DNA from: Acidobacteriota bacterium
GTDB taxonomy: Bacteria > Acidobacteriota > Thermoanaerobaculia > Multivoradales > J023
DNA length: 64,000 nucleotides
Assembly (NCBI GenBank): GCA_029263395.1
Contig: JAJCXO010000164.1
Location: 20,038-84,037, forward strand
Reading direction: 5' to 3'
The position numbers and the translations under genes were made by a program. Positions 53,328-61,168 of this stretch are shown here, in pieces. Below the pieces are notes generated by a model that had not been told where the DNA came from, did not search any database, and was given only the letters and a program-made list of their open reading frames with translations. Within the stretch, counting starts at the first letter, position 1. Every line of letters starts with the position of its first letter.

Positions 53328-54880
53328 GGGTTGGTCACTCCTTCGTCGGGTGCGGCCTCCGGGGCGTCCGGGGAGGCCCGTTTGTCATCCCAGGCCTTGT
53401 CCATGCGCACCAGGTGGTTCACGGGTGCGAACTTGTCGGTCAAGAGCGGCGCATGGGTGAGGTCGAGGTCGATATCCCGCAACAAACCCACCATACGCTC
53501 CAACGAGGGCTCCAAGGTGTACTGCGGATCCATCCGTCGGGCGGCGGCGAGTAGTTGTTCCCGTCCGGGTGGCTCTTGGAGGTCGGTAGCCAGCAAGAGA
53601 TAGTTGCCCGCCGGCACGGCGAACACGTACAACTTATTGAACACGGCACCGACACTACGCAGGATTCCCTGGACAAAAGGGTTCTCGAGGTTGGAGATCA
53701 GGTTGATGCCCAGAATGCCACCGGGATTCAAGTGCCCTTTGACCTCGGCAAAAAACTCCACAGTCGAGAGATGGAACGGGATCGAGTGTCCGATGTAGGT
53801 GTCGACGTAGACGTAACTCCAGCGGTTCGTCGGGTGGTTGGCGAGAAAGCGGCGGGCGTCGTCGATGTGGACCTTCGAGTTATCGTCCTCTTCGAAGAAC
53901 ATCAGCTCTTTCGCCAGCTCGGGTACGGCCGGATCGATATCCACGTAGTCGATGTGGAGATCGGGCAGCTGTTTCCTCAAATAGGTGCCGACACTGCCGC
54001 CACCCATGCCGAGGACCAAGAAGGACGAGAGGTCGGGGTCGAGTAACAACGCAGCGCCCGGCATCCGGTCATAGTCCAGCCAAGGCTCTTGGCTGTCGAT
54101 AATGACCGCGGCGTGAATGGTGCCGTCACTGTGAAGGAAGCGGACGCCATCACTTTCAGTGACCCGTAGGGTTTGGTAAGGAGTGATGCGATCCGCCAAC
54201 AGCTCGAGCCCGGCTTCCTGGGTCAGTGTCCCTGGCACCAAGGCGAACAGCAAGAGGCAGGCGGCGAGGATCAGTGGCAGGCGCTCTTGTCGTGCAGCGG
54301 ATACCAACGCGGCGATGCTGGTCAGGGTGGTGATGGCAAGCAGCAAACGCAAGATCGACTCGAGATCGAGGCGAGGCACCAAAACGAAGGTGGCGCCCAG
54401 CGTGCCAACCAGGCTGCCTCCGGTCGAAAGGGCGTAGAGGTGACCTGCGGTACCACCCAGGAGATCGAGTTGACGGGTCGCCAGCCGCACGGCGTAAGGA
54501 GAGACCGCTGCCAAGCAAACCGTCACTGGACCAAAGAGGATCGCGGTTACGATCAGCGTGCCAGTTGGCGAGCCGTTAGTGAGCCCTCCCATCCATGCGA
54601 CAACCCTCGAACCCGCGAGTAGCACCAATGTTTGCGTCAGCGCTGCGGCCAGGATTAGGCGTCCCAGGATCGCCAGTCTCGGTTGTCGATCCGCCAGCTT
54701 GCCGCCCCACAAATAGCCGATCGACATCGCGGCCAGGAAGACGCCAATGATCGAGCCCCAGACATAGACGCTGCTGCCGAAGTGCGGAGCCAAAATGCGG
54801 CTCGACACGATCTCGAGCGCCATGAGCACGGCACCCGGCATGATGACGACCCCGTAGAACTGAAGCTGCGATGTGTTCAT
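53324..54880 (-). CDS. Membrane-fused spermidine-synthase-like protein
   Basis: This is a 518-residue fusion. The first 220 residues contain about six to seven TM helices of an MFS-like half (LEIVSSRILAPHFGSSVYVW, IGYLWGGKLADRQPRL, TGGSLVGTLGATFVLVPRLD). The C-terminal part is a spermidine-synthase-type Rossmann domain with FLVLGMGGGSVGTYLRKQ, YVDIDPAVPELA and YVYVDTYIGHSIPFHLST. Such fused proteins are widespread, and aminopropyl transfer has not been shown for most of them. The role may be polyamine synthesis coupled to export. It overlaps both flanking genes by 4 bp. Confidence 0.9.
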   Translation of the reverse strand: MNTSQLQFYGVVIMPGAVLMALEIVSSRILAPHFGSSVYVWGSIIGVFLAAMSIGYLWGGKLADRQPRLAILGRLILAAALTQTLVLLAGSRVVAWMGGLTNGSPTGTLIVTAILFGPVTVCLAAVSPYAVRLATRQLDLLGGTAGHLYALSTGGSLVGTLGATFVLVPRLDLESILRLLLAITTLTSIAALVSAARQERLPLILAACLLLFALVPGTLTQEAGLELLADRITPYQTLRVTESDGVRFLHSDGTIHAAVIIDSQEPWLDYDRMPGAALLLDPDLSSFLVLGMGGGSVGTYLRKQLPDLHIDYVDIDPAVPELAKELMFFEEDDNSKVHIDDARRFLANHPTNRWSYVYVDTYIGHSIPFHLSTVEFFAEVKGHLNPGGILGINLISNLENPFVQGILRSVGAVFNKLYVFAVPAGNYLLLATDLQEPPGREQLLAAARRMDPQYTLEPSLERMVGLLRDIDLDLTHAPLLTDKFAPVNHLVRMDKAWDDKRASPDAPEAAPDEGVTNP

Positions 54881-55887
54881 GAGCGGTCGGCGATTATACC
54901 GGCGAGAGCTAGCACCAGCTGGCTGGCGCGTTGAATCTGGTCGTAGTCCAAGCGATCCGGTGTATCGCTCACCCGGTGATGGTCTTCGTGGAGAGCGGTA
55001 GACAACAGTAGGGTGGGCAGCCGATGGGAGAAAACTTCTGCGTCTGTGATCATAGGTTTCAGGGCACCGAAGTCTTCGAGCGAGACGATCTCGACTCCGG
55101 CTGCGTTCGCAGCCTGTTTCAACGCTTGTGCAAGCGGCGGGGTGTTTTTCGAGAGAGTCAGGTACCCGATCGCGTTCTGTGCGTCGGGGCCTAGCGGGCG
55201 CCCAACCATGTCGAGATGGATCGCAAGGTCGAGTTGCGCTAAGTCGATCGAAGCGTCGGCGAGGAAGCTCCTAGCGCCCAGCTGGCCAACTTCTTCGCCA
55301 CCGAAGGCGACAAACGTCCAGTCGACTCCGCTAGTCGCTGTTTTCTCAGTGCTCGAATGTTGGCGTTTCGCCAAGCGGGCAACTTCGAGCAAAGCAGCCA
55401 CTCCTGAGGCATTGTCGTCGGCTCCGGGGTAGATCTTGCCGGCGGGATGGCGGCCTTGGCCGTCGTAGTGGGCTCCGACGAGAATGTTTGGGCGATCACT
55501 GCCAGACGAGCCGTTGGATAGCTGGCCGATCACGTTGTAGTCCTTCCCATCGTACAGCGTGAAACCTCGGCAGAAGCCAGCCTCAGTGAGTGAGTCGAGA
55601 CCTAGACCCGCCATTTGCTTGGCGATCCAGGCCGCAGCTAGCCGAGCTCCTGGTTCTCCGGCATGACGACCTTTCAGGATCGGTGAGGTCAGTCCCTGGA
55701 CCCAGCCTCTCAGGTTGCGTTGAGAAACGCCGGAGTTTTCGATATCGATCGCGAGAGCAGGAGAGAAGGGGCTATCGAATTGAGAACAGGGATCCACAGC
55801 AGCCGGTTGGCATCCGCATAGAACCATCAGAGAGCACGCGATGGGCAGCCTCCATACGCCGCCGAGTTGGTGGAGCAAGTCTCTCAC
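54877..55887 (-). CDS. M28-family zinc peptidase, lipoprotein
   Basis: This 336-residue protein begins with a lipoprotein signal ending VLCGC (Cys26). The M28 aminopeptidase core is complete: GAHYDG, GADDNASGVAALLE, FVAFGGEEVG, IHLDMVG and EDHHRVSDTPD supply the two-zinc ligands and the catalytic Glu. It would cleave N-terminal residues from peptides in the periplasm or at the outer membrane. Some M28 members are glutaminyl cyclases, which I cannot exclude. It is the first gene of the operon with the spermidine-synthase-like, acyl-CoA ligase and phytase-like genes. Confidence 0.92.
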   Translation of the reverse strand: MRDLLHQLGGVWRLPIACSLMVLCGCQPAAVDPCSQFDSPFSPALAIDIENSGVSQRNLRGWVQGLTSPILKGRHAGEPGARLAAAWIAKQMAGLGLDSLTEAGFCRGFTLYDGKDYNVIGQLSNGSSGSDRPNILVGAHYDGQGRHPAGKIYPGADDNASGVAALLEVARLAKRQHSSTEKTATSGVDWTFVAFGGEEVGQLGARSFLADASIDLAQLDLAIHLDMVGRPLGPDAQNAIGYLTLSKNTPPLAQALKQAANAAGVEIVSLEDFGALKPMITDAEVFSHRLPTLLLSTALHEDHHRVSDTPDRLDYDQIQRASQLVLALAGIIADRS

Positions 55888-56576
55888 CCGGGCATGGTAG
55901 CACTCCGCCTATGGACTGTTGGTGACCCGAGATGTCCTCGTACGGGGCCGCGGGGTCCATCGAGAGGGGCGATTCGCGTCCCGACAGTCGACCGCCGGAT
56001 GCCACTCGTGAGTTCGTTGTTTGGTTCGTACATGGGATCACGGAGAAAGTGTCGGAGACTCTCTTGCTGGTCCGACGAGACACCGATGCGGTTGGGGTCA
56101 GACGTATGAGAGTTTTGTCAAATATCTGATTATAAGAAAGTTGTTTGATTCAAGGTGAGATGCATTAGGCATGCTCGAGGTCTCTCGAAGGTTGGAGCCA
56201 AGTCGAATCTTTAGACCCGGAGTCGGCTCGCAGCCCATCCGTCGAAGTCTTGATCAGACGGATTGGCATCTGCTTTGCTACTACCTGTCTACGCGGAGGG
56301 AGCCGGGCATTCTCCCTGTCGTTTTCGCTGGATTCTCCAGTTGGCTTCCTCCGCGCTTGTCGACGGCCGGTCCTCTCAGGATGCTGGCTTCGAGCCAGTC
56401 GGGTCCGTCGTTAAGCTCGCGAGTTGGTCGTCGCCTGATGTGGCGCATTGCGTCACAGGTCACGCACGGAGTGTTGCGGAGGTAGCCTGCCACGGCCGGC
56501 TTCAGATCGTTCTGAAAAGTCACGTTTAATGAGCCATGTCCCCAACAAAACAATTGATAACGACCGAGGTCGTCTC
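55888..56576. other. Intergenic, nothing recognised
   Basis: This is a 689-bp divergent gap between the M28 operon and the secreted-protein gene. Short open frames exist on both strands but lack ribosome sites and family features. An AT-rich patch near 56115-56150 may hold promoter elements. I see no RNA gene or repeat. Confidence 0.5.
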
Positions 56577-57809
56577 ATGCCACATATAGCCTTCAGATCT
56601 ATGCTTCTATTAGTCACCCTAGGGTTGACAATGCCGCCGGTGGCGACCGCTGAAGAGTCTGCTGCCATCAGCCTGGAGTTTCCTCTGCGAGCCATTCATC
56701 AAGCCTCGCCGAGTGATGGTGACGGCCGGCCCTCTGTGTCGAGTCCCGCTGCTGGCAGCTTGCCCGGCCTCGTTGATCTCGCGGAATTCCCCGCCGAAGT
56801 GCCGGTGTTGGCTGTCACGGATGCACTCGATACGGCGATCGAAACCCGAGCCGCGGTCGCGGCAACCTGGGCTGCACAGCAGCAGTTTCGGCTGCACGGT
56901 CGGCAGCAGTTGTATCAGGTCGGTTTCTACGAGTCGATGAAGTTGGCTCTGGATGATCCAACCATCGGAGAGTGGGACTATCAACGTGGATATGCTGCTG
57001 GTGCGGACGCTCCGCAGGCCGTCGAAGTTGGCGCCGAGATGGGCCGGCAAGAAGCGGAGCGCGAGGCGAGCGTGACTACTGAGGCACATGTCTCCGCGGT
57101 CGGCTCGGGCCACCCGACGCTGGATCCCCAACCCCCGTCGAGGGCACCTGATACGCTGCATTCTAGTGTTGAGAATTCTAGGCTTCAGACGCCGAGTTTC
57201 TTCGACGTTTTCGACGACAACTCACCAACCGAGGTTCTCAGCGCCAGAGATGGCGTAGTGCTGCCGAGCAGTTGGACGTTATTCCGTCAAGCCAGCGCGT
57301 TTCGTCAAGCCAGCTCTGCCGACGCTTACGACGGGGGGTGGACCGATGGTAAAAATGCGCTGGATGAATGGATGAGTCATCACCATGATGGTGCCATATG
57401 GCGCCAGCTGGAAAGCTCTGAAAAGTCAGCTTTTTCCGCGGTCTTTCGGCGGATCTACAATCGGCAGTTGGGTGATCTGTTCGCGGAGAGCGCTGAGCGC
57501 GTTTACGGTGTGGGATTCGATGACGGTTGGAAATACGGCACCCTCATCGCCTATGAATGGAGCTTCCGCAAGGGGTACCACGCGGGTTTCGCGGGCACCC
57601 TGTCGGCGAGTGCCAGGGCGGGTTTCGAGGAGCGCAACTCGAGAATCTACAACGACCTGTATCGGGAGCGCTCGGCTTCAACAACACCTTCTGACAAGGC
57701 TGGCCGACGAGTCTCAAGCGACCCCGCGTTGTCTGTCAACCATGCGGTGTCCGCTGTCACAACGCCACTAGCCACGCCGGCAAATCGGACAGGTGCCAGC
57801 ATGGACTGA
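56577..57809 (+). CDS. Secreted protein of unknown function
   Basis: ATG 56577 with GAGG upstream gives 410 residues with a signal peptide (FRSMLLLVTLGLTMPPVATA). An ATG at 56529 would add 16 residues. Two Tyr/Trp/Gly-rich stretches share a pattern: FYESMKLALDD, then WDYQRGYAAGADAPQA, and later YDGGWTDGKNALDEW, GVGFDDGWKYGTLIAYEW and GYHAGFAGTLSASARAGF. This suggests an internally repeated helical domain. I do not recognise the family. A low-complexity linker (DPQPPSRAPDT) separates the two parts. No neighbours suggest a pathway. Confidence 0.7.
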   Translation: MPHIAFRSMLLLVTLGLTMPPVATAEESAAISLEFPLRAIHQASPSDGDGRPSVSSPAAGSLPGLVDLAEFPAEVPVLAVTDALDTAIETRAAVAATWAAQQQFRLHGRQQLYQVGFYESMKLALDDPTIGEWDYQRGYAAGADAPQAVEVGAEMGRQEAEREASVTTEAHVSAVGSGHPTLDPQPPSRAPDTLHSSVENSRLQTPSFFDVFDDNSPTEVLSARDGVVLPSSWTLFRQASAFRQASSADAYDGGWTDGKNALDEWMSHHHDGAIWRQLESSEKSAFSAVFRRIYNRQLGDLFAESAERVYGVGFDDGWKYGTLIAYEWSFRKGYHAGFAGTLSASARAGFEERNSRIYNDLYRERSASTTPSDKAGRRVSSDPALSVNHAVSAVTTPLATPANRTGASMD

Positions 57810-57956
57810 CCCCTACCATACCTCACAAGTTCTTCTCGAGCCTTGGGAAGACGACATCGTGCAGCGAGGGAATCAGCGTCAATGGCGGCGTCTCATGTGA
57901 GGCGGACGCCCCTGTCAGCTGCACGATGCCGTCTTTCGAAGGCTCGAAGTAATTAG

Positions 57957-58142
57957 ATCCATCCCGTTTTGCTATTTCGGCTCGGTGAGGGAGGTCTCGA
58001 GGAGCGAGCAAGCACGAGCATGTTTGAGCTTCGCACCTGTCTGTATCTCGTATCCGATGGCACCAAAATGACTTAGGCTTACTGTAATAGATCTGGCGAG
58101 TTCTGGAGCTGCGGCGCAGCCCACAGTTCGACCGAGCTCTCG
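57957..58142 (+). repeat. Dispersed repeat R, full-length direct copy
   Basis: ATCCCGTTTTGCTATTTCGG, GGGAGGTC, GGAGCGAGCAAGCA, TATCCGATGGCACCA, GACTTAGGC and GAGTTCTGGAGCTGCGGCGC occur in the same order and spacing as in 46730-46912 on the opposite strand. It fills the gap before the methyltransferase gene. Confidence 0.75.
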
Positions 58143-58236
58143 ATGCGTTTGTAGATGGGATCTAGTTGGTTAGTTTGCTCGATTGGACCCTTGGTCGGTG
58201 TAGATTGGTGCAAATACTGACCGATCGAGGTGATTT

Positions 58237-58842
58237 TTGACCGAGCCTACACTCGCGAGCTTTTGGGATTTGGCATACGACAGTGGCGACCATCTGAAGC
58301 ATTGGGAAAGTCCTCATCCCGCCTTGGAATTGGCTGCGATCATTGCGGCAGGCTTGATTCCACCTGATGTCAGAGTGCTCGATGTGGGGTGCGGTGCTGG
58401 CAGCGAAGCCATCTATCTCGCACGGAATGGATTTCAGGTAATCGGAGTCGATTCCAGCACCAGGGCGATCGATTTGGCGCGGGAGCGTGCAAAAAGTGCC
58501 GGGGTCGAGGTCGTGTTTCGATCGGCTGATGCCATTTGCTTGCCGCTCGACGATCAATCGATAGGCTTTGCGAGCGACCGGGGGTGCTTTCATGTCATCG
58601 ATGATGATCTACGCCCCGACTACGCTCGCGAACTCCTACGAGTGCTGAAACCAGGTGCTTCTTTTCTGCTGCGCGGTGCTCGCGACGACTGCGACGAAGA
58701 AGGTGTTTTTGCTGTTGACGCAGAGACGATCGACCGCTATTTCGGTCGTCTAGGCTTCACGCACGGACCGATCGTGGCGATTGACCTGGTGGCAGAGAGC
58801 GGCTCACTACCGTCGAATATGGTCCTGTTGAAACGCTCGTAG
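58237..58842 (+). CDS. Class I SAM-dependent methyltransferase
   Basis: This 201-residue protein starts at TTG 58237 with GAGGTGA upstream. The SAM-binding motif I is VLDVGCGAGSEAIYLA, followed by the acidic residue of motif II in VIGVDSSTRAIDLA and DAICLPLDDQSIGFASDRG. FWDLAYDSGDHLKHWESPHP at the N-terminus resembles TPMT/TehB-like small-molecule methyltransferases. Substrate is unknown, perhaps a thiol, metalloid or halide. It is a stand-alone gene between a dispersed repeat and the CHAT operon. Confidence 0.9.
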   Translation: MTEPTLASFWDLAYDSGDHLKHWESPHPALELAAIIAAGLIPPDVRVLDVGCGAGSEAIYLARNGFQVIGVDSSTRAIDLARERAKSAGVEVVFRSADAICLPLDDQSIGFASDRGCFHVIDDDLRPDYARELLRVLKPGASFLLRGARDDCDEEGVFAVDAETIDRYFGRLGFTHGPIVAIDLVAESGSLPSNMVLLKRS

Positions 58843-59075
58843 CTGTTCCGACGAACTCTCGAAACGAGATGCGACAGGACCCAATAGAGAGAGGTTTTGC
58901 TCAGTTGTGAGGGGTTTTCTTTCGTCGCCGGTTTATCACTCTCGGGAAGGCGGCGACCTCTCGTGCAACACGTGGTCCGAGGGACTCCTGTGTGGGGGCG
59001 CCGAAACGATCTCGAAACGGTGCGTTTACAGACTTGTCGAAAGGTCGCCTGGATGCTTGATCAACGGATGTTGCC

Positions 59076-59753
59076 ATGACGAGCCAAGCCGAAAGAAACG
59101 ATGTCGACTGTGATCACACGGAGCGATCGTCAAGTGTCACTATCGATGACGCAACCAGCCGAGCCAATACGCCGAGTATCCGACTCTTGAAAGACGATAA
59201 CCCTGGCGGACAGCGCGAACATGGTCAGACCTGGAGTCTCGACGATAGCGGGCTGCACGAAGTTCTGCGAAAGATGGTGACCGCCAACTGTCGCCCCGAT
59301 TTGATGGATGCAAGTGAAGATCTATTCCAAGATGCGTTCATGCGCTTGCAGCAGCTAGAGGAGTTGCCCACCGGTGAGCAACGCCGGTTCAATGCCACCT
59401 ATTTGTGGATGACTGCGACCAGCATCGTTCGCCAAACGAGAGCGGACAGAAGACGGCATCATCGGCATCACCAGGCGATGGATGAGGGTGACACAGACTC
59501 CTATGCAACAGATTCGGTAGCCAATCCCGAGAGAACAGCCATCGGCAGAGACCATCAACACAAGATTCGAGCTTGTCTCGCGACATTGCCGGAAAAGCAG
59601 CGTCGTGCGGTTGTTCTTCGTTACCGCTTTGAATACCGGAGCCGTGAAGCGGCTTCGATTCTCGATTGTTCCCCTAAAGACGTCGAGAACTGGGCTCTTC
59701 GAGGCCGCAAGAAACTCCGCGGCTGTTTGAAGAACAAGGGAATAAACCTATGA
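59076..59753 (+). CDS. ECF RNA polymerase sigma factor
   Basis: This is a 225-residue ECF sigma factor with a roughly 55-residue polar N-terminal extension. Region 2 reads SEDLFQDAFMRLQQL and FNATYLWMTATSIVRQTRAD. Region 4 reads CLATLPEKQRRAVVLRYRFE, with HTH SREAASILDCSPKDVENWAL. Its stop overlaps the anti-sigma start by 4 bp. The operon continues with a 51-residue peptide and a TPR-CHAT protease, so the factor is probably held by the anti-sigma and released on a periplasmic or envelope signal. It is unlike the TIGR02999-type factor at 40214. Confidence 0.92.
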   Translation: MTSQAERNDVDCDHTERSSSVTIDDATSRANTPSIRLLKDDNPGGQREHGQTWSLDDSGLHEVLRKMVTANCRPDLMDASEDLFQDAFMRLQQLEELPTGEQRRFNATYLWMTATSIVRQTRADRRRHHRHHQAMDEGDTDSYATDSVANPERTAIGRDHQHKIRACLATLPEKQRRAVVLRYRFEYRSREAASILDCSPKDVENWALRGRKKLRGCLKNKGINL

Positions 59754-60727
59754 ACCCACATCAATCCCCCACCACTTTCGACGACCTGTTGCAACTGCCG
59801 CCACCACCGCTCGTTGATAGCGGTCTGCGCGATGACGGGTACCAGAATGACACCGGTTTCCAGATCGAGAACTGTCCTTCTCCAGAGAGAATTTGGGAAG
59901 TGCATTGCGGTCGCTCGAATCCAGACGGCGCCGCGAGTCCAAACGGCGCCTCGAGTCCAGACGACGTTCTGAGTCCAAACAGGGTTGGAGAGATCCTCGA
60001 CCACGTGACGATTTGTCCCACATGCAGCAATGAGTTCCAGCAAGCAAGGCGGCTAGCTCTTGAATTAGGTGAAATTCGTAGTTTGCAAGACTTCGAGCAA
60101 GATACCCCAGCCTTGGTGAGTGAGGGAGTCGAGATCAAGACAGTCCGAGGGCCGATCGCAATCGACAGCCGTCAGTCAGGATCGGAACGTTCAAGCGACA
60201 CCTTGGTCGCTCGGCGCCCTCTGTGGTTTTATCTGATGCCCCTGGCAGCGACGGTGTTGTTCATGGTTGGTGCTCTGAGCTTCTGGCTTCCGTTGGATCC
60301 AAGAGACCTGGCCCTTGAGAAAAGCGTCGGGTCTTCTTTCTTGGAGAAAGAGGAGCATCGGTCGGATGATGTGCGGGGCCTGAACACCGAGCAAAGGAAC
60401 GCCTCTCCGGAATCCAGAAACCTGGTCAGCGCGACTGCCCACAATGGTGTGGCGGTGAGATCCTTGATCGCGGATGGAAGAACCTTGACGCGTGATCGGT
60501 TCGTGCTGCGCTGGGAGGGACCAGAAGATGCCCGGTACGCAGTCCGTGTACTGACCTTGGAGGCGGTTCTCTACACGGACTCTGATCTGAAAACAACAGA
60601 GCTTTTGGTGCCCGAACAACAGCTGGCTGAGGTAACGTCAGGAACGACTATCCTCTGGCAAGTGGACGCTACCGTTCCCGGCGGCGTTCCGGTTTCTTCA
60701 ACAACGTTCAGAGTGAAGCTCGAGTGA
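59750..60727 (+). CDS. Single-TM zinc-type anti-sigma factor
   Basis: This 325-residue protein is coupled to the sigma gene by ATGA. The cytosolic part has a ZAS-like zinc motif, H85-VTI-C89-PT-C92, with Cys42 or Cys53 as a further ligand, followed by helices. One TM helix lies at about 158-180 (WFYLMPLAATVLFMVGALSF). The outer part of about 145 residues ends in a beta-sandwich-like domain (DGRTLTRDRFVLRWEGPEDA, TTILWQVDATVPG). Four 18-bp in-frame repeats insert NPDGAASPNGASSPDDVLSP just before the zinc motif, an unusual site. The topology suits regulated proteolysis from the periplasmic side. Confidence 0.85.
   Translation: MNPHQSPTTFDDLLQLPPPPLVDSGLRDDGYQNDTGFQIENCPSPERIWEVHCGRSNPDGAASPNGASSPDDVLSPNRVGEILDHVTICPTCSNEFQQARRLALELGEIRSLQDFEQDTPALVSEGVEIKTVRGPIAIDSRQSGSERSSDTLVARRPLWFYLMPLAATVLFMVGALSFWLPLDPRDLALEKSVGSSFLEKEEHRSDDVRGLNTEQRNASPESRNLVSATAHNGVAVRSLIADGRTLTRDRFVLRWEGPEDARYAVRVLTLEAVLYTDSDLKTTELLVPEQQLAEVTSGTTILWQVDATVPGGVPVSSTTFRVKLE
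59917..59988 (+). repeat. Four 18-bp in-frame tandem repeats in the anti-sigma gene
   Basis: GAGTCCAAACGGCGCC-like units at 59917, 59935, 59953 and 59971 encode a six-residue SPxGAx-type repeat. Copies differ at a few bases. Confidence 0.85.
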
Positions 60728-60824
60728 CATTTTACCGTGAAGATATTTCGTCTGTAATCCCGTAATGTATTGAGAGGACTCCTCGCAACATTCCAACTGC
60801 ACGCTTTTTGAAGGAGGAGCGAAA

Positions 60825-60980
60825 ATGAGCGTACAGAAGACAACCTCGCTGTCGCAGTCGAAGGAGAAATCCCATCAGCGAGTAGAGTCGATCCAAACTC
60901 CCATTGCGTCGGAGGACGGTTCGGACTCTGATCATCAGCCCATTGCCCATCCAGGGCAACGTCAAGATCCACCCAGTTAG
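60825..60980 (+). CDS. 51-residue polar peptide between anti-sigma and CHAT genes
   Basis: ATG 60825 has a near-ideal AAGGAGG ribosome site seven bases upstream, the best in the operon. The product begins MSVQKTTSLSQSKEKSHQRV and ends HPGQRQDPPS, then TAG. It is hydrophilic, rich in Ser, Gln, Asp and His, with no signal peptide or TM and no recognised family. The position between an anti-sigma factor and a protease suggests a regulatory peptide, an adaptor or a protease substrate. A similar short leaderless polar peptide cannot be ruled out as a chance frame, but the ribosome site argues for translation. Confidence 0.6.
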   Translation: MSVQKTTSLSQSKEKSHQRVESIQTPIASEDGSDSDHQPIAHPGQRQDPPS

Positions 60981-61168
60981 AGTTCGATTTTGTTTCCGAG
61001 GCTGGCTGGCCTCTTGGGGGGTGGGTGGCCCCCTTCAGCCTTATTTCGCCTGTAGGCAGTCGAGTGGTATAGGCTACTAGCTTGTGTGGAACAGGCTATT
61101 GTTGTGCATTACTTTAAAAAAATCGATCGCTTCGCCAAACTAGTAAGTAGCCTTGCTGTCAGGCGACC

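Noticed and set aside
56171..56553. Short frames on both strands in the gap before the secreted-protein gene
   Set aside because: No ribosome sites, no recognisable motifs and mutual overlap.
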